Of a DNA stretch of 64,000 nucleotides, positions 8,985-17,930 are shown piece after piece; within the stretch, counting starts at the first letter, position 1, and each line of letters opens with the position of its first letter. Position numbers and translations under genes: made by a program. This stretch comes from Mobiluncus sp963511525 (GTDB lineage Bacteria > Actinomycetota > Actinomycetes > Actinomycetales > Actinomycetaceae), in assembly GCF_963511525.1 (NCBI RefSeq), contig NZ_CAUPIY010000007.1, positions 62,001 to 126,000 of the forward strand. Direction: 5' to 3'. The notes under the pieces are model-generated. The model was not told the DNA's origin. It made no database searches and saw nothing but the letters and a program-made list of their open reading frames with translations.

Positions 8985-10022
8985 TTACTGGCTTAAGATT
9001 CGTGACAGGTACCTCGCCACCGCCCGCACCGAACTCATAGAGCCGGGATAGTCCATGCGAGTTGGCCCGATAACCCCCACATGAGCCTGACCGGCACCGG
9101 CCGGAGCGTAGCTGGAGGACACGATGGCGGTTTCTTTCAACACCTCGTGGCCGGATTCCTCACCGATAATCACGTTCACCGGTTCGGCTTCGCGCATCTC
9201 ACCGAACAGTTTCAGCAGCACGACCTGTTCTTCCAACGCTTCCACCAGGGCGGTCAGGGTTTCATTGAACGCGCCGGAACGTGACAGGTTTGCCATCCCC
9301 GCCATCACAATCCGCGTCTCGACCGCGCCTTGTTCCAGAGCCGCGGCGATATTTTGCGCCAAGATGGTGGCGTTTTCACGCAAGGCTTGATTGCCCACGG
9401 TAGCCAGCCATTCTTGCAAAGCGGCCTGTTGGGCGGGGGTGTCCGACCGGGAAAACACGGCAGCGAGCGGGGTACCGATGGAGCTGAGGTCTGTCTCGCT
9501 GACCTCGTGGGGCAGGTTCACCAGAATCTGGTCTACCCGTCCCGTTTCGGAAATGATGATAGCCAGCACTTTGCAGTCCGGGCCCGCCCCCAAACGCACC
9601 AGCTCCAGGTGGCGCAAACCGGACGGGTTGAACGCCGGGAACTCCACTACTGCTGTCTGATGCGTCATCTGCGCCAAGAGACGCACCGTGCGCTCCATCA
9701 CGTCTTCCAACCCCACCGCGGAGGTAAAGAATTCGGTGATGGCCTTTCTCTCGGGAGCCGAAAGCGGCTTGATAGCCTCTATCTGATTCACGAAGTAGCG
9801 GTAGCCCTTGTCGGTGGGGATACGCCCGGCAGAAGTGTGGGGCTGGCGGATTAGGCCTTCTTCCTCCAGCTGGGCCATGTCGTTGCGGATGGTCGCGGCG
9901 GAGACCCCCAGCGAGTGCCGCTCTACCAGGGACTTTGAGCCGACTGGTTCTTGAGTTTCGACATAGTCGGAAACGATGGCTCGCAGCACACCCAGACGTC
10001 GATCCGCCGCCTTGTCTGCCAT
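8985..10022 (-). CDS. hrcA: Heat-inducible transcription repressor HrcA
   Basis: HrcA represses heat-shock genes by binding the CIRCE element, and one is visible upstream at 10078-10104. The 345 residues begin with a winged-helix domain (RRLGVLRAIVSDYVETQEPVG and SAATIRNDMAQLEEEGLI, then HTSAGRIPTDKGYRYFVN). The GAF-like and dimerisation regions follow (IIGEE, SSYAPAGAGQAHVGVIGPTRMDYP). A CAGGAGGAACG site lies before the ATG. The gene leads the operon hrcA-dnaJ-rsmE-phoH-ybeY-corC-era, so repression of itself and its downstream genes is expected. Confidence 0.97.
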   Translation of the reverse strand: MADKAADRRLGVLRAIVSDYVETQEPVGSKSLVERHSLGVSAATIRNDMAQLEEEGLIRQPHTSAGRIPTDKGYRYFVNQIEAIKPLSAPERKAITEFFTSAVGLEDVMERTVRLLAQMTHQTAVVEFPAFNPSGLRHLELVRLGAGPDCKVLAIIISETGRVDQILVNLPHEVSETDLSSIGTPLAAVFSRSDTPAQQAALQEWLATVGNQALRENATILAQNIAAALEQGAVETRIVMAGMANLSRSGAFNETLTALVEALEEQVVLLKLFGEMREAEPVNVIIGEESGHEVLKETAIVSSSYAPAGAGQAHVGVIGPTRMDYPGSMSSVRAVARYLSRILSQ

Positions 10023-10077
10023 CGTTCCTCCTGTTCCTGTCCTTGAGTCCGCACCACGGTTGGCTACCTAACTTGCG

Positions 10078-10104
10078 TTAGCACTCACAACCTCCGATTG
10101 CTAA
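10078..10104 (-). promoter_or_regulatory. CIRCE operator upstream of hrcA
   Basis: The sequence is TTAGCACTC, nine spacer bases, then GATTGCTAA. The CIRCE consensus is TTAGCACTC-N9-GAGTGCTAA, so there is one mismatch in the right half. It lies 56 bases before the hrcA start and is the expected binding site for HrcA. Confidence 0.93.
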
Positions 10105-10217
10105 TCTTACCCCGCTTTGGCACAAAACTCCCACCGCACGCCCCCAAAAGCACGCAACCCTCGCGTTTTCACCGCGCTTGTCCACACTTGCCTTCCTTGT
10201 CCTTGTAAAATCTAAAC

Positions 10218-11105
10218 ATGAGCCCAGATTCTTCGTCTTCCTCACTCCCTAAACCGAGTACGGCCCGTTCCGCGGCAAACCCACAGAACCAGGCGAACGC
10301 GACCTCTTCGGCCAGTTCGCCTTCTGCCGGTTCCTCCGAAACCGAGACCCCAGTGCAAAATGTCTGGTTGAACCAAACCGGGCTGGCCATGATGGGTCTG
10401 TCGGCGCTGGCTGCGGTTTTAGCCATCATTCACGGAGTGAGCCGCTGGGCTCATGTGGGAAAGGGCGGGTTGTTCCTGGCCGCTCCGGAAACCTGGTTAA
10501 ACCATCAGAACTCGCCCGCTTTGAAACTCATGTTAGCGGTGGAGCAGTACTCGGCGGTGCTGGCGGTGTGGGTGGCGGCGGCCGCGATTATCGCAGCCTA
10601 TCTGGCTTGGGGATTGCCTCGCATTGCTTTTACGGGGGTGCAGCCCCGCTTCAGCGTGTTGCTGGAAACACTGGCCACCATACTGTTTGCACTGGTCATC
10701 CTGTTTCTCGGCGGTTACGCCTGCTTTGTGTCAGGGGATCAGCCCCTGATGATTGTCGGGATTCCCCTGGCTGTTCAATTTATTCCGATACTGATTTTAG
10801 GTATAACTTTTTTGGTCTTGGGCGTTCGTTCGCTAGTTGTCCTGCTCAAAGCGTTTTCCGAAGATTCCGCCAGTTCGCCTTCGCCTCAGCCGGTTACGAG
10901 CGCTCGCCCCAGCCAGGCCACACGTACCACCGCGAAACCAAAAACTGCGGTGAAAACCTCTGCGAAAACCGCAGCTAAGGGTGCGGCCCGCGGAGCCCAA
11001 CCCGCCCCCCAACGCTTGAAAGTCACCCCCGTGAAACCGGGGGCTATCCGGAAACCCGGCACCGGCACCAAAGGCAAGGCGCCGCGGAAAGGAGGCGCCA
11101 AATGA
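10218..11105 (+). CDS. Membrane protein with basic C-terminal tail, possible small TRAP permease (DctQ-like)
   Basis: The 295 residues comprise a Ser/Pro/Thr-rich cytoplasmic head (about 1-50), four hydrophobic segments (about 54-75, 110-135, 150-172, 178-205) and a Lys/Ala/Pro/Thr-rich basic tail (about 215-295). Four segments with a conserved-looking IPLAVQFIPILILGITFLVLG end resemble the DctQ small subunit of TRAP transporters, though the tails are unusual for that family. Its stop overlaps the next start (ATGA), which fits a two-subunit system. No ribosome site is visible. TAAAAT lies 6 bases before the ATG, so the transcript may be leaderless. The transporter call is an inference. Confidence 0.6.
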   Translation: MSPDSSSSSLPKPSTARSAANPQNQANATSSASSPSAGSSETETPVQNVWLNQTGLAMMGLSALAAVLAIIHGVSRWAHVGKGGLFLAAPETWLNHQNSPALKLMLAVEQYSAVLAVWVAAAAIIAAYLAWGLPRIAFTGVQPRFSVLLETLATILFALVILFLGGYACFVSGDQPLMIVGIPLAVQFIPILILGITFLVLGVRSLVVLLKAFSEDSASSPSPQPVTSARPSQATRTTAKPKTAVKTSAKTAAKGAARGAQPAPQRLKVTPVKPGAIRKPGTGTKGKAPRKGGAK

Positions 11106-12253
11106 CCGGAATTACTGCCACCCTGATTGTCATCGTCCTGGCTGCGATCCTGCTGCTGGTGCGGGTCCCCGTCATTTTTGCCCTCGGCCTGCCGGCTCTG
11201 GTCGGTAGCCTTTTTGTCGGCGGAGGTCACGGCTCACTGCTTTCGGCCAGTTTGAGCGTGGTCACACCCTTCGCTAACTTCAGCCTTGTGGGTCTGCTCA
11301 TCTGGGGAGGCGTGGCGGGAACTCTCATCGAGTCGGGGCTGATGGAGAAGTATTTCACCGCCCTGCACCTCGTCTGTGGACGCCAGGCCACCCCGGCTCG
11401 GCGCGAGGCTTGGAGCAACTCGATTCAAGGATTACCGATGACTACAGTGGCTCTGCTGGTCACGGCCGGAACTATCGTCTATGCCGACAACCATTTCCTG
11501 CTGTTCCAGATGCTGCTGGTGCTGATTCCAATGGCGCTGTTGGCGGGGGGCGCGGCGGTGTTTTCCGCTCCCAAGATTAGCCAGATGACCCTCAAACAGA
11601 TGCGTTCCACGGACGGGGAATCCTGGAAGACTACTGCCAAAACGACAGCGGAAGTTTCGGAGGACGGCTCCACCCGCCGCTCGTCCTCGCGCTCACAAGC
11701 CTGGCGTCAACTCATCTTTCCTATTGCGATGGTTGTGGTGACTTTCCTGCTGCTGCTGATTTCACCGTGGGGAATCGTGGAACTGGGGGCCGTAGTGTGG
11801 CTTGCGGTCCTGGTTGCGGCCCTTTTGAGTGCGCCACGTCCACACTGGCTAAAAGACGCGGGGGTGCGAGCGCTGCTCATTGTCGCCTACGTCGCTTCTA
11901 CCGTGGCCGGAGCCTGGTGGCTAGCCTCGTTCCTGAAAGTCGCCCTGCCAGCTCCCCGGAACTTCCTGGCCGGGGGCGGTCCCTCCATGATGATACTGTT
12001 GGCTTTCACCCTGGTCCTGTCCATAGTGGCCGGGGAAATTATCGGTTCCGAAGCCGGGGCGACCCTGGCTGTGGGCGTGACCGCACCGTTCCTGCTGGTG
12101 GCTTTTGACGCGGACGCAGCCATGCGGACAGCCTCCGCCATCCTGACTTCCCTGTTGGTGGCCACGGCCATCCTGGGTGGGATTCTGGCCCGTATCCTGC
12201 CGCCGCACAGCTCGCCATTTCCGCTCACCCCCTCGCCCCTCACCAATGACTAA
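11102..12253 (+). CDS. Polytopic membrane protein, divergent DctM-like (TRAP large permease)
   Basis: A 383-residue protein with about nine or ten hydrophobic segments and one charged cytoplasmic loop (about 165-200, Ser/Thr/Lys-rich). Parts follow the DctM pattern: an N-terminal LLVRVPVIFALGLPALVG, then FANFSLVGLLIWGGVAGTLIESGL, and later LIFPIAMVVV...SPWGIVELGAVVWLAVLVAAL, which parallels the DctM LLPVIILGGIYSGIFTPTEAAAVAVVYALLVG region. The final segments (VAGEIIGSEAGATLAVGVTAPFL) are also comparable. The start overlaps the preceding gene by 4 bases. No substrate-binding protein gene is nearby, which is odd for a TRAP system. Function is unproven. Confidence 0.6.
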   Translation: MTGITATLIVIVLAAILLLVRVPVIFALGLPALVGSLFVGGGHGSLLSASLSVVTPFANFSLVGLLIWGGVAGTLIESGLMEKYFTALHLVCGRQATPARREAWSNSIQGLPMTTVALLVTAGTIVYADNHFLLFQMLLVLIPMALLAGGAAVFSAPKISQMTLKQMRSTDGESWKTTAKTTAEVSEDGSTRRSSSRSQAWRQLIFPIAMVVVTFLLLLISPWGIVELGAVVWLAVLVAALLSAPRPHWLKDAGVRALLIVAYVASTVAGAWWLASFLKVALPAPRNFLAGGGPSMMILLAFTLVLSIVAGEIIGSEAGATLAVGVTAPFLLVAFDADAAMRTASAILTSLLVATAILGGILARILPPHSSPFPLTPSPLTND

Positions 12254-12336
12254 ACGCTCGGCTATAGCGCGAAACGGTAGGTAATCCCCCACCGAAACCA
12301 ACCCCCCGACATCCCGGTCTTGTGACCCCCACAAGG

Positions 12337-12377
12337 GCAAAAGAAATCCGGCCGGATGGTTGCCCACCCGGCCGGAT
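12337..12377 (-). terminator. Rho-independent terminator after the giant CWB2 gene
   Basis: A 10-bp perfect stem (ATCCGGCCGG at 12346-12355 with CCGGCCGGAT at 12368-12377) lies just past the stop codon at 12389. On the minus strand it is followed by a T-rich run (TTTCTTTTG). On the plus strand there is no T run, so it probably serves the minus-strand gene. The gap between this terminator and the DctM-like gene at 12253 holds nothing else recognisable. Confidence 0.8.
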
Positions 12378-12388
12378 AATCTGTCTCA

Positions 12389-15300
12389 TCAGGAGAATGT
12401 CGGATTAGGATACGGCATGCTCGCCGCGGTTGGAGAACCCGTGTTTATCAGGTGCGCCAACTGGCTGATGGAACTCACGCCCATCTTGTTGAACACGTCC
12501 TGCATCGAGTTTCCGGACCTCAGCAGGCTCTGGACATAATCCAGAGAGTTGTTTGTCCCGGCACTGGCCGGAGTGCGCGTCCCAGCGGCCGCCCGGCTCG
12601 GAGTACTGTAGCGACTCAAAGCGCTTTGAGCCTTCTGGTTCTCCTTCTCTATTTCGGCCAGAGTGTCCCAATCGCCCTTCTTAATGGCTTCGAGTTTCCG
12701 TTCTTGCAGCTCGGCCAGTTTCGCCGCCGCAGCCGCCTTCACTTCCTCGCGTTCCTTCAGCGTTCCGGTCACGTTGACGGAATCCGGATTTTCCAGAGCC
12801 GCGCCATTGACCAGTTCGGCCACCTTCGCGCTGACTGCTCCCGGACCACCGACCACGATGGTCTTATTCGCGCCGTAGCGCTGCAACGCCTGGTAAGAGG
12901 ACGGAGGCAGTTCCTCGGTCTTGGTCAGCACCAAAGCCGCATTTTGATCCACGGCCAAAGCACCGCCGGACAAAGCATCCGGGAAGTTCTGACCGGTGAC
13001 CAGCACCGCCGCGGTGGTTCCCGCCTGAGTACCAGCAGTCAAAGCGGCTGTTTCGTAACGATCCTTGCCCATAATCGGTTTAATATTCACCGACATGGTC
13101 GTAGGCCACGGGGTGTTCTGGACGGCGTGCACCGCCGGACCACCAACCGCTGTAATCGTCAACGGGCGGGTCTGACCCAACGCCGAGATATAGCCGAAGG
13201 TGTTCGGATCCAAAGTGTTGCCCTTGCTCAACAGCATCAGGGAACCGGTGCGTCCAGCGGCCGCCCCGGCAACCAAAGCATCCGGGAAACCGACACCGTC
13301 AGCGATGTACAGGTTCAACGGCTTCCGGGGGGCAGCACCCACCAGCGGTTCAGTCATCTGGTTTACAGACACAGCGGTGCTAAAGCGATCCGGCCCGGCA
13401 ATGCGGTGTACCGTCATCCCCGCCTCGTTCAGTTCGAACTCGTCGTAGGGGTTCATCGGCACCTGACCGCCAACCAGATAGATGTTCTTCTTGCCAGAAG
13501 CCTTCAGCTGATCCAGCAGCGCCGGTTCCAGGCCGGTCTTCCAAGTGGTCAACAGGACCGGGGCGTGCAGAGCCGCGGCCAGCGGGGTGGCGGACAAGCC
13601 GTCAGCATGAACGTTGCCGTCCACCAGGACTACCGAGTCGCCGGGGAACTTACCCATCTTCCAAGCGGCAATAGCAGTAAGCACTCGGTCGGAACCATCT
13701 GCACGCAGCGTGTTCTTGGACAACGCCCGAGCCAGACGTTCCTTGTCCTGCTCGTCCTTCTTCTTGTCCTTTTCGGATTTGGCCTTCTTGTCCTTGTCCT
13801 TCTTTTCTTGTTCAGCCTTCTTCTTGGCTTCTTCAGCGGCCTTCTTCTTATCGGCTTCTGCCTTTTCTAAGGCGGCAGCCTTTTCTTCAGCGGCCTTCTG
13901 TTTCGCCAAAGCCTCCTCGTAGGCCTTCTTTTGTTTCTCGGTCATACCCCAAGTCGGGTCGGGATCTTTATCCTTCGGCACGTTGCCATCCACCACAGCT
14001 TGACCGTAGTTATTAATCTTGTCCAGCGCATTCGTGGCATCTTCCAAGGAACGCAGAATGTCGGTCAAGTTAGCGTAAGCGTTGCTGGCCTTCTTTAACA
14101 GGGATTCCATCTTGGCGGCGGTATTTGCGTCAGCCAAGTCATTTTGCACTTCAGCCAGGTTAGCCAAATCGGATTCGGCACCCCCGTAGGACAGCTTGGC
14201 GTCGTTGTACTTCTTGACAGCCTCTTTGTAGCCCTTCTTGTCCATTTGGATTTTAACTTCCTGAGGCAGGGACGCATAGAGCTTTTCCAATTCGTTCCAC
14301 GACTCTTGCATCTTGCCATGCTGGCTACGAATCTTGGTTCCCAGGTCAGTCTGTTTCTTCAGGATATCGATGATTTCCTGCTGCATCTGCTGTTTGTCGG
14401 CATCGTTCAGGCTTTCGCCTTTCTGCAGCATTTCTGTCATGCGCTTCATATTCCAGATTTGGTAACGCGACTCCAGCATGATGGGGACGGCTTTATTCAG
14501 GGAATCTTTGATTCCCGCCAAATCACGTTCCATCTTTGCATCAGCGGCACCGGGTTTAAGGTAGGAGTCCTTCGGATCTATCTTGAGGATTTCCTCCTCT
14601 GCAGCGCTCAGCTTGTTCTCCGGCACTCTAGCCTTGGGATAGCCTGGCGCATCGCAAATCATCTGGGTAGGTTGGGTGGGATTGGGGTGACAATGTGTGG
14701 CATTCTCAGCGTCTATCTTAGCGTTGGTGATTTTGGCCTGTTCATATTCATACAGCTTTTTCTTGGCCTGCAGGTATTTATCCAGGGCGTCAGCGAACGC
14801 TTTCTGCTTCGCAGTGTCCTCACCAATCCACTTGTCCTGAGCAGCTTTGACCATGCTGGCCGTATTTGCCAGGCCATTCTTGGTAGCATTCTCAGCATCC
14901 AAAATCACCGGATCGAGACCTTTGACAATCTGGTCTTCCAGGTCTTTCAACACTTCCCAAGCCGAAGTTTTTGCGTCAGCTTCTTGCTGAGCTACCTTCG
15001 TGGCAGCCTGCGCATCTTCGTACTCTTTCTTGGCCTGTTGATCAGCAATATCAACATTGAACAGCTGACGTTTCTTTTCTTCCAGTTTTTTAGCCTTATC
15101 TAGGTTCTGGTCGGCCAAGTTCTTTTCCTGCTCAGCTTGCTTGACACGCTGGGTAATCTTGTCCTTTTCGGCCTGGTATGCCGCCCGGTCAGCCACGGAA
15201 CGCTTGAACAGCATCGACATATCCAGGGTATTAACCCCTTCTGTTGACTGGCAGTATTGTGACCATGTGATTGGGTCAGTGGCCATATTCGGGAAATACA

Positions 15301-16957
15301 GGGGATCATCTACAGTCGTAAGGCCATAAACCGGAGCGTGCATGGGGTCAGTGACTGGCGGATCGATTTTGTAAACCCAAGCTGGGTCATTACCCACCGC
15401 CTCATTGTAGCTTTTGACCAAATTAGCCGCGTCAGTCGCTGCTTCAGCCGAACGTTTGTCCAGTTTATCCAGAATAGGAGTTCTCTTTGTGGTGGAGTTA
15501 AATTCGGTGTCTGCTTTCTTCTTAGCATTTTGGGCGGCTTTGTAGTCTTTTTCTGCTGCCTCATAAGCCTCTTTAAGAGGCTTAAAATTAGACTCTGCCC
15601 TACCCCAAGCAGCTTTCTCTGTCTTGAAAGTGTCTTCCGCCTGCTTCCACGCAGTCCGAGCCGCACTATAGTCGGCCAACGCGGCCTGCTTTGCAGTTTC
15701 GTCGATTTTGCCATCGTCAAAGTCTTTCTGAGCTTTAGCCCAGTCTTCCTCAGCTTTTTGCCAAACTAACGCAGCTGCGTCATGTGTTGCTTTGGCTGCC
15801 TCATACTTCGTCTTGGCCGTGTCATAAGTTGGCTTCTCTTTGTCGTACTTTGCTTTGGCACCATCGGGCGCTAAATACTTGTCTTCTGCCTTTTTAAAGT
15901 CGGCTATAGCTGCGTCGTGAACAGCGGTCTCTACATCGTTGGCCGGAGCGGAGCACAGCATATCCCGCAAGTTTTTGTATTGAGTCGCCAGAGCCGCCTC
16001 GGTTTCAGCGTCCTTGGCATTGACCAAAACAGGCGGGGTGTGGTCGCGGAAAATCTGGTCCGCAATACTCGGTTCACCGGCATCCAGGAACACCGCGTCG
16101 CCCGCAGCATCGTAGCCCACCAGGATACCCCGGAGCTTGCCATCCCCCGTCAGCACAGGCGTACCGAGTTCCTTATTGACTTCTTTTGCCGGACGCCATC
16201 CCGCTATGGCAAAAGCCGGAACCACCCCGTTTTTGTCGTTAATTCCTGGCATATCCAGTTTAGGGACGGTTTTATTTTGATCCAGGAAGGTCTGCCATGA
16301 CTGGGGAGAACTGTAGTAACCGGCACCGCCGCCACGGTAGTAGGCGATACGCAAATCAGAACTGGTGATGTTCTTGGTGAACGAACCCGGATGAGGCACA
16401 AAGTCGGTCGATTCCCAACCCACCATATTCAAGCCATCGCCATCCTTGGCCATGCCCTCAGCTTTCGTCACCGGAGTGATTCCCTCTACCGGACGATCCA
16501 GCTGTACCACTGCCAAGCCCAGAGTGGTGGGGTTGAACGGTTCCACACGCACGGAGAAATACACGCGCTTATCCGCATTCGTATTGCTCACTGCATCCTT
16601 ACCGAAGGTGATGCGCGCGGTCTGTTGAGCTAGTGCCTCCATAGTCGAGTTTCCGCGGTTGAAAATATCGTTGTACGGGTCATTCGCGAACGAGAAACAG
16701 TCGTTCGAGGTCAGCACTTCGTCGGGCTTCGTCAACACGCCTGCACAGCTCCGATACGCCAGGGTGGAAGCTCCTGGGACAGGGACTTGCAATAAGGCCA
16801 CCGCCTGACCATTTTGACCCAAATCCTGGGTTTGAAAGTTCCCCCCGCTAATAGCGTTGGCAGGGGCGACACCCGTAAAAGCTAAACCAGCCGCAAACAG
16901 ACCCACAATGCCCGCGCGGCGCATCTTCTTCACTACAACGTGGCTGTATGTCTCCAC
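12389..16957 (-). CDS. Giant secreted coiled-coil protein: inactive trypsin-like head, helical stalk, three CWB2 repeats
   Basis: The start is GTG at 16957: AGGAGG stands five bases before it, whereas the ATG at 16978 has no such site. A signal peptide (about 1-35) would leave mature ISGG, like the IVGG start of active S1 peptidases. Residues about 36-300 look trypsin-like, but AAHC reads SNDC, the aspartate position (NDIALL) reads LGLAVV, and the GDSGGP region reads ELGTPV, so catalysis is unlikely. Residues about 330-1070 are Ala/Lys/Glu-rich helix ending in a Lys/Glu/Asp tract. About 1080-1395 are three CWB2 (PF04122-type) repeats with GPDRFSTA and GKDRYETA motifs. A helical tail follows. 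Likely a surface protein bound to wall glycopolymer. Confidence 0.85.
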   Translation of the reverse strand: METYSHVVVKKMRRAGIVGLFAAGLAFTGVAPANAISGGNFQTQDLGQNGQAVALLQVPVPGASTLAYRSCAGVLTKPDEVLTSNDCFSFANDPYNDIFNRGNSTMEALAQQTARITFGKDAVSNTNADKRVYFSVRVEPFNPTTLGLAVVQLDRPVEGITPVTKAEGMAKDGDGLNMVGWESTDFVPHPGSFTKNITSSDLRIAYYRGGGAGYYSSPQSWQTFLDQNKTVPKLDMPGINDKNGVVPAFAIAGWRPAKEVNKELGTPVLTGDGKLRGILVGYDAAGDAVFLDAGEPSIADQIFRDHTPPVLVNAKDAETEAALATQYKNLRDMLCSAPANDVETAVHDAAIADFKKAEDKYLAPDGAKAKYDKEKPTYDTAKTKYEAAKATHDAAALVWQKAEEDWAKAQKDFDDGKIDETAKQAALADYSAARTAWKQAEDTFKTEKAAWGRAESNFKPLKEAYEAAEKDYKAAQNAKKKADTEFNSTTKRTPILDKLDKRSAEAATDAANLVKSYNEAVGNDPAWVYKIDPPVTDPMHAPVYGLTTVDDPLYFPNMATDPITWSQYCQSTEGVNTLDMSMLFKRSVADRAAYQAEKDKITQRVKQAEQEKNLADQNLDKAKKLEEKKRQLFNVDIADQQAKKEYEDAQAATKVAQQEADAKTSAWEVLKDLEDQIVKGLDPVILDAENATKNGLANTASMVKAAQDKWIGEDTAKQKAFADALDKYLQAKKKLYEYEQAKITNAKIDAENATHCHPNPTQPTQMICDAPGYPKARVPENKLSAAEEEILKIDPKDSYLKPGAADAKMERDLAGIKDSLNKAVPIMLESRYQIWNMKRMTEMLQKGESLNDADKQQMQQEIIDILKKQTDLGTKIRSQHGKMQESWNELEKLYASLPQEVKIQMDKKGYKEAVKKYNDAKLSYGGAESDLANLAEVQNDLADANTAAKMESLLKKASNAYANLTDILRSLEDATNALDKINNYGQAVVDGNVPKDKDPDPTWGMTEKQKKAYEEALAKQKAAEEKAAALEKAEADKKKAAEEAKKKAEQEKKDKDKKAKSEKDKKKDEQDKERLARALSKNTLRADGSDRVLTAIAAWKMGKFPGDSVVLVDGNVHADGLSATPLAAALHAPVLLTTWKTGLEPALLDQLKASGKKNIYLVGGQVPMNPYDEFELNEAGMTVHRIAGPDRFSTAVSVNQMTEPLVGAAPRKPLNLYIADGVGFPDALVAGAAAGRTGSLMLLSKGNTLDPNTFGYISALGQTRPLTITAVGGPAVHAVQNTPWPTTMSVNIKPIMGKDRYETAALTAGTQAGTTAAVLVTGQNFPDALSGGALAVDQNAALVLTKTEELPPSSYQALQRYGANKTIVVGGPGAVSAKVAELVNGAALENPDSVNVTGTLKEREEVKAAAAAKLAELQERKLEAIKKGDWDTLAEIEKENQKAQSALSRYSTPSRAAAGTRTPASAGTNNSLDYVQSLLRSGNSMQDVFNKMGVSSISQLAHLINTGSPTAASMPYPNPTFS

Positions 16958-17241
16958 TTTATCCTCCTCGAATACCATCCATGGATTCGCGCACTGCCCC
17001 TTCCGGACGGGGTCAGCACAGTGTTCCGAACACTCAAATAATTTGTTCGGCTACACACGTCCAATTCTGAGCCTTTTGGCTTCATTTCAGCGAAAACTCG
17101 CATACATTCCAGTGATTTTCCATAATTGCAGGTCAGCGCCTCAAAGCGCTGGTCGCAGGGCCACAAACGGGCAAATCTGGTTTTTGCTTTACCAAACCTT
17201 GACCGCCATGTCCGAACAAATCCTGCCCGCAGCCCCGCTCT

Positions 17242-17315
17242 CCACCGCGCGGGGCTTAGTTTCGCAGGGCCGCAAGCGGAACGACCATAACCCCGTCCGC
17301 CCGAGTGCACGTGAC
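17242..17315. repeat. 74-bp direct repeat, copy A (left of toxin-antitoxin pair)
   Basis: This segment is repeated at 17931-18004 in the same orientation with three mismatches over 74 bases (6th base; CATAAC/CATCAC; CCCCG/CCCCA). It contains a small CCGC-AA-GCGG hairpin and ends in CACGTGAC. The two copies bracket the yoeB/relB-type genes. The rest of the 16.96-17.34 kb gap shows nothing recognisable. Confidence 0.9.
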
Positions 17316-17339
17316 ATTTCCAATCCCCACCCGAAGACT

Positions 17340-17600
17340 CTAGTCATGGTAGTGTCCTCGGCACTGCAGAATCTCTAAAGTATCCCCTCTAAGACGATAG
17401 ACTAGCCGGTTTTCTTCATCTATACGCCGACTAAAACACCCCGACAACTCCCCCTTGAGCGGCTCGGATTTGCCCAATCCAGAACGTGGATCCCGCTGAG
17501 TATCCTTCACCAGCTTATTGATTCGGCGTAATGTCTTCCTGTCTTGTGTTTGCCAATACAGGTAATCTTCCCAAGCCCCTTCAAACCAAACGAGACGCAC
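17340..17600 (-). CDS. yoeB: YoeB-family mRNA interferase toxin
   Basis: YoeB toxins cut mRNA at the ribosomal A site. With GTG at 17600 as start, the protein is 86 residues and its opening, VRLVWFEGAWEDYLYW, lines up with YoeB's start; an upstream TTG at 17612 would overlap the antitoxin gene. Family residues are visible: the glutamate/arginine pair region (LKGELSGCFSRRIDEENRLVYR) and a C-terminal CRGHYHD holding the catalytic His-Tyr. GAGGAG in the antitoxin's last codons is the ribosome site, and the antitoxin stop ends one base before this start. A toxin placed after its antitoxin is the usual order. Confidence 0.93.
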   Translation of the reverse strand: MRLVWFEGAWEDYLYWQTQDRKTLRRINKLVKDTQRDPRSGLGKSEPLKGELSGCFSRRIDEENRLVYRLRGDTLEILQCRGHYHD

Positions 17601-17601
17601 T

Positions 17602-17859
17602 TCACTCCTCAATCAAGTTGTGTTCCACGCCTTCACCGGCATCCAGCGCAGACTTTGCATCGCGCAAATTACGCAGGTTCGACTCGCTATAAAACGGATC
17701 GGGACGTGAAACCTCAAACGGGATGCGATTTTCCCCGGTCGCTTTCTTTGCGAAAATCGTAAATGCAGTGGTCATGTTCATTCCCAGATCGCGGCAAAGT
17801 TCTTCCATCGCCGCTTTCAACTCCGCGTCCATCCGAATCGTCACATTTGCTGTAGCCAT
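17602..17859 (-). CDS. RelB/DinJ-family antitoxin
   Basis: This is the antitoxin partner of the downstream YoeB-like toxin. The ATG at 17859 is preferred over an upstream codon because GAGGTGAG stands at good spacing. The 85-residue protein starts MATANVTIRMDAELKAAMEE, the ribbon-helix-helix DNA-binding signature of RelB/DinJ proteins (LGMNMTTAFTIFAKKA follows). The acidic C-terminal half (SALDAGEGVEHNLIEE) would wrap the toxin. It probably represses its own promoter. The pair is A+T-richer than its surroundings and lies between two 74-bp direct repeats, which suggests acquisition. Confidence 0.92.
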   Translation of the reverse strand: MATANVTIRMDAELKAAMEELCRDLGMNMTTAFTIFAKKATGENRIPFEVSRPDPFYSESNLRNLRDAKSALDAGEGVEHNLIEE

Positions 17860-17878
17860 TGCACTCACCTCGCACACT

Positions 17879-17884
17879 ATTATA
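17879..17884 (-). promoter_or_regulatory. -10 element of the toxin-antitoxin operon
   Basis: TATAAT reads on the minus strand 19 bases before the antitoxin ATG. The -35 region at 17 bp spacing (GTGAAT) is weak. The DNA just upstream carries repeated ATTAG and TAGTG words that could be part of an autoregulatory operator. Confidence 0.5.
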
Positions 17885-17930
17885 CAACTAATGCACTACT
17901 AATTCACTCATGAATTTGTGCCAAGTCTCA

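Noticed and set aside
16958..16978. ATG at 16978 as start of the giant CWB2 gene
   Set aside because: The codons after it encode the ribosome site AGGAGG for the GTG at 16957, and no site stands before the ATG.
17602..17612. TTG at 17612 as the YoeB start
   Set aside because: It would overlap the antitoxin end and add four residues before the family-like opening; GTG at 17600 has GAGGAG in front and aligns with YoeB.
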